Source of the DNA: Sistotremastrum niveocremeum HHB9708
Lineage: Eukaryota; Basidiomycota; Agaricomycetes; Sistotremastrales; Sistotremastraceae
Assembly (NCBI GenBank): GCA_001630475.1
Contig: KV419408.1
Coordinates: forward strand, 676,040 to 740,039
Direction of reading: 5' to 3'
DNA: 64,000 nt
Within the stretch, counting starts at the first letter, position 1. Every line of letters starts with the position of its first letter. Shown here piece after piece: positions 57,657 through 64,000 of the stretch. The position numbers and the translations under genes are program-made. The notes beneath the pieces are model-generated. The model had not been told where the DNA came from. It searched no databases and saw only the letters and a program-made list of their open reading frames with translations.

Positions 57657-58258
57657 TGTGGTTTGTGGAGAGGAGGAGACGATGGGACCATTGAGGCATT
57701 AATAGTGTCCAGATATAATCGAGAAGAGAAGCGACCGATTGTGACCGGAAGAAAGGACACGCGATTGTCGGCTGTTCGTCATCTCACTTCGCCTTTGATA
57801 AGCGCATGGTCTGCGAATCAGACCGTCTAGTCTAGTCCTCGTTCTCGCTCCCGTCGCCTTCCAGATCCACTCCATCCCCAGTCGCCGCATCCAGTCCTCA
57901 ACCGCTGCTCGTTCCTGACTCACGACACTGCCTGCCAGCTCAGGTCCACGTTGATTTCCAGATATACTTGACGATTGGAGCGTTAATCCAGCTCTCACCC
58001 CCAACGCCTATTCTTGGCCGATTGATGGTCCTGGTCACTCGACTTGTCCGGATTAGGATATGTGTTTCGTGTAGAGTAACAAATCTATAGTTAGAATGAG
58101 AAATGAACGTCAGAGCCCTGCTAGAAGCTCACGTTGACATTGAAATCGGTGTGGCTGACACCGCTTGCCACCGTGACGTGCATGCACGACGCGCTACTTG
58201 TACAATTGTATCACGTCGAGAAGCTCGTCAAGACCGTACCACCCCAAAATATCCCCTA
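57657..58258. promoter_or_regulatory. Divergent upstream region of PDC1 and POP1
   Basis: This 602-bp interval separates the two starts. In-frame with POP1 there is an upstream ATG at 58103 that would add 52 residues, but the added sequence has no conserved character. No strong motif is visible. Confidence 0.4.
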
Positions 58259-61103
58259 ATGGCTCCCAAGAGACCTGCAGAAACGGATGAAGCCTCCCAC
58301 AAGGCCAGAAAGAAGCAGAGGGTTGCGTTTGCCAGAGACATTGCTGTTCAAGCCGCCACCTCCGGCTCCAACCAGGTCAATTCGTCTCTGCCAAATTGTG
58401 CGTCCTATCATGTCTTTCTGTCTTTCCATTTGTTCTGACCAGCCCCAGTAATCGATGTAGAGAAATTCGCTCAAGTGAGTTTTTTTTTTTTTTCCTTCTC
58501 TCAGGCCCCCGCCCCTAAGAATTATTGCTGCAGGCTCGATCTTTCGAGATCAATGCAATGAAAACCTCTTTGGATAACACAAGGTCTCAACTCGCCGACT
58601 GCTTTGAATTCCCATTCTAATCTTGATTGTAGTACTTCTGGCACACACCGTGTATGGCAGACTCTTCCTCGGCATCTGCGACGTAGGGCAGCAAGTCATG
58701 ATGCACGTCGAGTCCCACTTCGATTGCGAGACAAAGCCAAGGCAGAAGTAAGCGTTAGCTATGCACTTCCGTCACAGTGTACTAATGCATCCAGATGCAC
58801 CCTCTCAAAGCTGGGAAGGATGAAGGCAAGTCATCAAAGCGAAAGAAAAAGCCTTCCAAAAGCAAGCCTACCCACAGATCGTTCCTCATGAGGCAGAGTA
58901 AGTCAAAGTTCCCTGTCTATTTTTGCCACTCTGATTCTCGCCTACAGTCGACAAATGTTGGCTGGAAACTCATATATGGCACGCAAAGCGGATGCATATG
59001 AAGAATATTTGGGGCTACCGTCTGGTTCGTCCCAACAGTCAATAACTCAACTTTCACTGAACCCCGGAAAGGCAGAGAGTCCGACCGAAAAGTCGTTTCG
59101 ACCTTCTTATCGTGCAGCCATGCGTGATTGCATTATACATGACGCATCATACTTCGCAACCATAGAACTGAAAGGTCCGGAGACTCTGCTAAAAGACTTG
59201 CTTCGTCACTGCTGCGACCTACAAGGCCCCGGGCCATGGTCTCTCAGGTGAGCCTATTTCAACTTCGTTCAACTTCGTCCGAACCACCCTTTTCAACGAG
59301 AATAGGTACTCAGGGGGCAGCCGCTGTGCTGAAACACACATATACGCTCCAGATATGTACCCTCTCGGGCTGATCTCCCCTGCTGAAATTTACTGGAGAC
59401 CGCCACCCCCAAGTACTGAAAAGGACACGGACAAGAGCCGTCTCATATGGCTCCGCGTCCACCCAGCCGCTTTCGAAGCTGTATTCGACGCGGTACAAAA
59501 GTGTGCCTCTTTGGTTCTTGATCAGCACAACGGTGAAGACCAAGAGATTGAAGTGGCAGACTTACGAGGGCAAATCAATGCATTCGAATTGATAGGCCCA
59601 AAATCTTCTCAAATCATCAAAGGGGCCCTAATTCCGACTGAAGGAAACAACTCAGCAGAATTTACCAAGGTATCTATCGCCTTGAATCCACTACTATATT
59701 CGGTCTAAAATCTTGCTCTTCCAGTTCTGGGACTCTCTGAACAATTTACAATCGTCGGGGAGCGTTCCCCGAGGGATGATTATTGGTCTTGAGTGCCATG
59801 ATCCCCGGCTCAGGTACATCTGAACCTCTCGTCTTCATCAGTTACTTACAATACTCTCAGTTTTCCGCCAACAAAGGCGCGGCCCACGAAACAAGCCGAT
59901 GTATTTGGAACATTCCCCAGTTCGTCCCTGTCGCAGAGTGATATTTGGTCGGAAGAACGACGTGGTTGTCTCGTTAAGCCTAGGTACAAGAAGGCAGAAC
60001 TGGATAAGCGGCGCGAAGCAAACGTGACCCCTGGAACCCGTTTAAGACCCCTCAGGCAAGATGATCGCATACCAATTATGCTGGTTCAGAAAAGCATAGG
60101 GACCGCCGATTCATCGATGCATGGGTGGACGTTGCTCATACCGAAAGGATGGTCCATGCCATTCTTCACCTCCTTGACACACACAGGATCACGAGTGGGT
60201 GGCCTAAGAGAACGATTGTATCAATCCTTCGAATCTGGAGTCCGACATTTCCCATCCGACTACCCATCTACTTCTGCCTACCTGTCTTATGTGCAAGAGC
60301 AAGCGGCGATAGCAGAAGATTTGGAGGCTCGGCGACCAATTGCGAAGCGTCCGCCAAAGGTGATTCCGCGCGAGCGGAGCAAAGAAACCGTTGCTTGGCG
60401 CGCCATTCAACATATTCCATACTCAGACGAAACACTTTTGGCGGCCGACAGGAATAGCGAGGCTTCAAACCCCAGCAAAACATCTTGGCTTCTGAGAGGC
60501 TCCGAACTTATTTCACTCCTGAATACTTTGGGGGATTCACCAGAGCCGGAGGCTGCCCTGCAGGACCGAATAACAGATATCCGAAAGTCCTATGGCGTCG
60601 TCTCGGAATCAATTACTCCTCTCCGACTAGACGAAGCTCTCGTTACAGTCAGAGTCTCAATGAGCGGTCGTGGCGTGCCGGTCGACTTGTGTGAGATCTA
60701 TTCAATCCCGAAGGGTGCGTTGGAACAAGCACAGGCTGCACAAGAAGAAAGCCCCGACGAAGAATCTACCGAGCCGAGACAGGTAAGCCCATCTTGTTTT
60801 CTTTTCATCGGACCATGTGAATGCAGTTGCAGATTGTCCCAGAGAACTTGATGGGATACGTTACCAGCGGCAGTTATTGTCTATCGCAAGGTCACGGGTA
60901 CGCCCTTGGATGTGTTTCACTCGCTGCGCTTCTCCATACGATAAGAGAACACAACCAGTATGTGTCTTTTCCTCAGCAGCATGCTTCGTACGCTAAATCG
61001 AACCACGGGCAGCAGTCTCAGCGTTGGTACGTCGTTGCCGGTGAAAATTCGTGTCAGTGCTGGGAACGTTTGTCGCTTTGGAAAACTGATGGTATTGAGT
61101 TGA
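58259..61103 (+). CDS. POP1: Ribonuclease P/MRP protein Pop1
   Basis: The start [20 protein letters not shown] is basic and nuclear-like. The POP1 domain is clear: [10 protein letters not shown]..., the signature [18 protein letters not shown], then [40 protein letters not shown] and [18 protein letters not shown]. The POPLD region follows ([30 protein letters not shown]). The C-terminus has [21 protein letters not shown] end the gene at 61103 because a splice from 60959 to about 61014 gives [20 protein letters not shown], matching the conserved end; read-through to 61117 gives an unrelated tail. Pop1 is the large scaffold protein of RNase P and RNase MRP, needed for tRNA 5' processing and rRNA maturation. 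It converges with the PIG-Y-like gene. Confidence 0.92.
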
Positions 61104-61276
61104 GACGCAATTTATAGCATGTGGCGTTCACAGACCAGAGGTCTGGTATAACCTGTACGAATAAGAGTGCAGAATCAATACCTGGAACTCGACTCGGAGG
61201 TTCAGTCTCTTCATTCAATGTCCTCTTAGCTATTAGGATGAACGAGTTGCTCTATAACGTGGTCGTAGTCTTCGTA

Positions 61277-61561
61277 TCACGAAGTACAAAAGTACTGCCA
61301 TCCGACCCAGTTTGCGATCACGAAATAGGATGTAGTGGGGATCAGAAAGATGATAAAGTACTTGTAGTGTGAATCTTGTGAGATGGCTTCTAATACCTGT
61401 ATATAGGTGAGATTCAAACAGATAGGTCACTTGGAGTATGTCCGGCGCACCTTGGAAGGGTAATGTGGAAGGAACGGACTCAGAATCAGCGCATAGGTTC
61501 CGAGCACAAAGACGATGGAAACGAGTCCCAAGATCCTGTGACCCCGAGAGAAGTCGAGCAT
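61277..61561 (-). CDS. PIG-Y/Eri1-like subunit of GPI-GlcNAc transferase
   Basis: Two exons (61561-61451 and 61396-61277) with a 54-nt intron encode 76 residues, matching human PIGY (71 aa). Two membrane spans are visible, ILGLVSIVFVLGTYALILSP and YFIIFLIPTTSYFVIANWVG, ending WQYFCTS. The arrangement and the Pro-containing second span followed by a Trp-rich end resemble PIG-Y, the small subunit of the GPI-GlcNAc transferase (GPI-GnT) that starts GPI-anchor synthesis on the ER. Assignment is from size, topology and local resemblance, not strong sequence identity. Another small two-span ER protein is the alternative. Confidence 0.62.
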
Positions 61562-61798
61562 CGATTAATATTGATATCGTCAAGATTTAGCTGTCGAAGG
61601 CAGCCCGCATGAGCTCGATTGTCTCGCTGGCTAAGGCTGCTATGTAAGTTGCTGTGATGGCGCAGCGAGAAAGCGCGATGGCGCCGACATGGATTGAGCC
61701 GCTTGACACTCGCATGACGCGCTTTGTCTGTGATACCAGAACGCCTATCTACGATTTGATCCTCTACTGATACATGCTGGAGAATAGGTTAAAGGGAA

Positions 61799-62975
61799 TC
61801 ATGATATTGTCCACTTTTCCATCTGAGAACTCATAAATCTCATAACTTCGTCCCTTGCCGCCTTTTTGGCACTATCAGTTATGCCTTCCAACGATTCGAT
61901 TTCATGGGGGCTGGTGACCAATGGGTCAAATTCGATGGCATGGCCGTCTTTGGTTGATATGGAGATGAAGGCCTTCGGAGGGCCAGAGATGGGACGAGGT
62001 TTCCCAGTGTCAGCCACGAAAACAGATGGCTCCCTTCTCACGACTATGCTACTCGCGCGGTTTCTGGGTTTGCGGGTTGGAGAGTCGGGCTGGTCATCGA
62101 GCAGTTGATCATCAAGATCATCTTCGGCCGACAGTTGCAGATCATATGGGTTCGCGAGAGGAGAACCGTTGATGCTCATCAGTGACTCGTTCTTTCGTGG
62201 TCGTCGAGGGAAGGCAGGCGTTTTAGGAAGGAGGGGGTTGAATGTGGCTATGGAAGGGGGTCGTACGGTGCTTATGGATTTAAGCGGCGACTGTAGGCGT
62301 GCGGCATTCATAGTTCGAAGCCTATGAGGATTGGAAGGACCCGGTGAAGCGTTGGGCTTCCGGGAGGACAGTAAACGAGAAACGCTGGGCTTGACGGGAG
62401 ACACGCGCTCCTTTCGAGGTGTGAAGGTCATGCGAACTGTTGGCAAGGATGAGATCAATAACTTAAGCCACGCCATATTCTTACCAGTTTTCGTGGCACG
62501 AGTGGCATCATCGGATGTCTGGGCGTCGTCCTGAACTTCATGCCATTTCCTTCTCTTTTTTTAGCAAATGAGATGCCCACCCCGAAGGTACTCACCGCTT
62601 CTTCATGAGGATTTCAATATTGTCAGGTCCAGCCTCTTGACGAGCTTTCTGGAGTCCCCTCAGACACGCTTGTATGTCGCCGTTGTATTTGTCGCCGAAC
62701 TCTGCCATAGTAACGCCTCGAACGAGCTTCGGGACGCGTAAGACTTGGCCCTCATGATGGTTGCGGAAGCTTGCAAGTATATCTGCTAGTGATTGTCGGA
62801 AACGACGCGTCCGATCGGCAACTATACACGGTTGAGCAAACTCAGCGAAGACCAAGAGAAACGAAAAGGATTGACTTTCAATGTCGAGATTCTCTAAAAG
62901 TTGCAGTTTCTCTTCGACTGTGTACTTCCTCGATAAACTGCTTGGGAAGGCCTTAGGACGCGGAGGTGTGTTCAT
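61799..62975 (-). CDS. Borealin-like chromosomal passenger complex subunit
   Basis: The N-terminus (MNTPPRPKAFPSSLSRKYTV, then EEKLQLLENLDIE) continues after an intron with ADRTRRFRQSLADILASFRN and RVPKLVRGVTMAEFGDKYNG. This matches the borealin/Nbl1 N-terminal helix that binds INCENP and survivin: a helix with LxxFLxxLDIEVxxR character, then LRLPxxxRxMxxxEF. A basic Ser/Thr/Pro-rich linker (SPSVSRLLSSRKPNASPGPS) follows, and the C-terminus (AFISISTKDGHAIEFDPLVT, then DSAKKAARDEVMRFMSSQME) resembles the borealin C-terminal dimer region. The complex with Aurora B, INCENP and survivin corrects chromosome attachment. About three introns. The Nbl1 of yeasts is only the N-terminal part; this is longer and more animal-like. 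Confidence 0.75.
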
Positions 62976-64000
62976 GCTGAGCGATGTCACGGTCAAGGCG
63001 CCAGCAGATCACGTGCGAGTCATAGGACTCAATTTGGGTTTGTTTGTGCGAGGCGCCTCCGGAGTTTGGCTCCGTTATCCCCTCCTCTTGCTAGAGGGGG
63101 TTTTGTTCAGTAGTAAACGCTCCGCCCGAAAGGTCCGTCGGATTTTTCGGCACCCGATGAACTTCGCCGAACCTTTCCCACGTTTACCGATACGGTCATC
63201 CCCCCTCTCTCCGTTCCAGCGTCGTTCATCGACCTCCCCCGTCCATCTGCGTTGTTCGCTGAACGTCGCTGACCCTCGCCGTCCTCCGTCACGCCGGCAC
63301 AGCCTCGTCACAGCAGCCACCCGAGCCCAAGGGGCATGCATCGGCAAGTGCCGAGACACAGGGTGGTCAGGGTCAGGGTATCCGAGGGCCTTAAATAAAT
63401 TTTTCGACATACTTTCTATATTAATCTACAGGTTATCTGAGCACATCATTGATCATCAGCCATGTCTATAATGATGTTACGCTTGCCAGAGAGAGCCTCA
63501 ATTTATGATTGATAGTTGCAGAGGCCGGTTGCCTTCTTGGAGGTCACTTGGTCACACATATGTCACGCACTGGAGTCACAGTCACGGACTTGTCACGACT
63601 TGTGACAAACTCCCGCCGTGCTCGGAAACAACCTCACTGACGCTTCTGGGCACTGACTACAGCTGCTAAAGCCTGTTGAAGCCCTCGGAAGTTGGTCTGG
63701 ACCTTAAATTAATATATTTATTATTTTTCGGAGTTTAAATCTCAGGGTACAGGGTCAAAGAGGCCTTAATAAAATTTTCCGACGTCATATCATAAATTTT
63801 TATTACGCATGCCCCTTGCCCGAGCCCCACCTTCAGCCGCCGACGTTCGCCATGGTCCATTGGCATTCACCATCCGTCACCGACATACGCTGGATCACCC
63901 ATTCCTAGAGTTTGAAAGTCCGGTTGCGACTGGACTTTTTCACTTTTTGTCCGTGACTGGTAACTGCCGGTCCGGTTGCCTGCCAATTTTTTGCATGACT
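62976..64000. other. Gene-free, repeat-bearing right end
   Basis: The first ~390 bp are GC-rich with several open frames lacking protein character (for example 62881-63471) and are probably the borealin upstream region. From about 63385 the sequence becomes patchily AT-rich and repetitive. The stretch 63540-63610 repeats TCAC-containing words (GGTCACACATATGTCACGC; GTCACGACTTGTGACA). No gene is supported. A mobile-element remnant or a boundary to a repeat-rich region is plausible. Confidence 0.5.
63328..63818. repeat. Short direct repeats inside a 12-bp inverted repeat
   Basis: CAAGGGGCATGC at 63328-63339 has its exact reverse complement at 63807-63818, spanning ~490 bp. Within it are two clear copies of a CAGGGT..CAGGGT..GGCCTTAA..TTTTCGAC-type unit (63368-63410 and 63743-63788) and a weaker third copy at about 63698-63731. 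A 9-bp direct repeat CCCGAGCCC overlaps or abuts both ends (63320-63328 and 63819-63827), resembling a target-site duplication. This could be a small non-autonomous element; no transposase is present. Confidence 0.5.

Noticed and set aside
58103-58258. Upstream in-frame ATG extending POP1 by 52 residues
   Set aside because: The extension is Arg/Thr-rich and not conserved in character, while MAPKRPAE fits a nuclear basic N-terminus.
62881-63471. 196-codon plus-strand frame at the right end
   Set aside because: Its first ~100 bases overlap the antisense of the borealin first exon, and the rest is Arg/Pro/Ser-biased as expected for GC-rich noncoding DNA.
1-64000. tRNA, rRNA, CRISPR arrays and autonomous transposons
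   Set aside because: I read the intergenic spaces for tRNA A/B boxes, regular spaced repeats and reverse transcriptase or DDE motifs and found none that stood up. One GTTCAAAT-like word near 54856 lacks the rest of a tRNA.

Overview
This window is a gene-dense, intron-rich stretch of a filamentous fungal nuclear genome, most likely a mushroom-forming basidiomycete (Agaricomycetes). Support comes from the many short introns (mostly 47-62 nt, several per gene), compact intergenic spaces, the gene content (Sho1, Epl1, a Nha1 antiporter with a long tail, a Zn2Cys6 regulator), and a small secreted protein whose sequence resembles a family I know from Agaricomycetes. I saw no bacterial, viral or organellar sequence. 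Gene models were spliced by hand from reading frame, GT/AG sites and protein family expectation, so terminal exons are less certain than cores.

Layout, left to right. 0-9 kb: an orphan membrane protein, a HIT-family dinucleoside hydrolase, the ribosome-assembly GTPase Nog2, an Nbr1-type autophagy receptor with four ZZ fingers, and the mRNA-export factor p15/NXT. 9-19 kb: osmosensor Sho1, a Ser/Pro-rich orphan, a small DUF2462 protein, a CENP-B-type DNA-binding protein, FEN1, and complex I subunit NDUFA9. 19-28 kb: Sas10/Utp3, Epl1 and a Zn2Cys6 transcription factor. 28-41 kb: a GH35 beta-galactosidase, Tom22, a flavin amine-oxidase-like protein, an Nha1-type Na+/H+ antiporter and a delta-12 fatty acid desaturase. 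41-48 kb: a multi-span membrane protein, a small secreted protein assembled from six short exons, and a large serine/threonine kinase. 48-63 kb: the nuclear-basket protein Mlp1/TPR, pyruvate decarboxylase, Pop1, a PIG-Y-like GPI-synthesis subunit and a borealin-like protein. 63-64 kb: a gene-free, partly AT-rich segment with direct and inverted repeats.

Most genes are unrelated housekeeping functions rather than a cluster. Three themes recur: ribosome and RNA biogenesis (Nog2, Sas10, Pop1), nuclear transport (p15, TPR), and chromatin, DNA replication or chromosome segregation (FEN1, Epl1, CENP-B-type protein, borealin). Strands alternate along most of the window, giving many divergent pairs; two have start codons only 42 and 81 bp apart. 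The beta-galactosidase and the Zn2Cys6 factor are divergent neighbours and could be a regulator-target pair, which is inference. I did not find a previously undescribed multi-gene system. The most unusual features are three micro-exons of 7, 11 and 16 nt, a GC-AG intron in FEN1, a 303-nt intron in NOG2, the four-ZZ Nbr1 with a C-terminal LIR-like motif, and the repeat-bearing right end.
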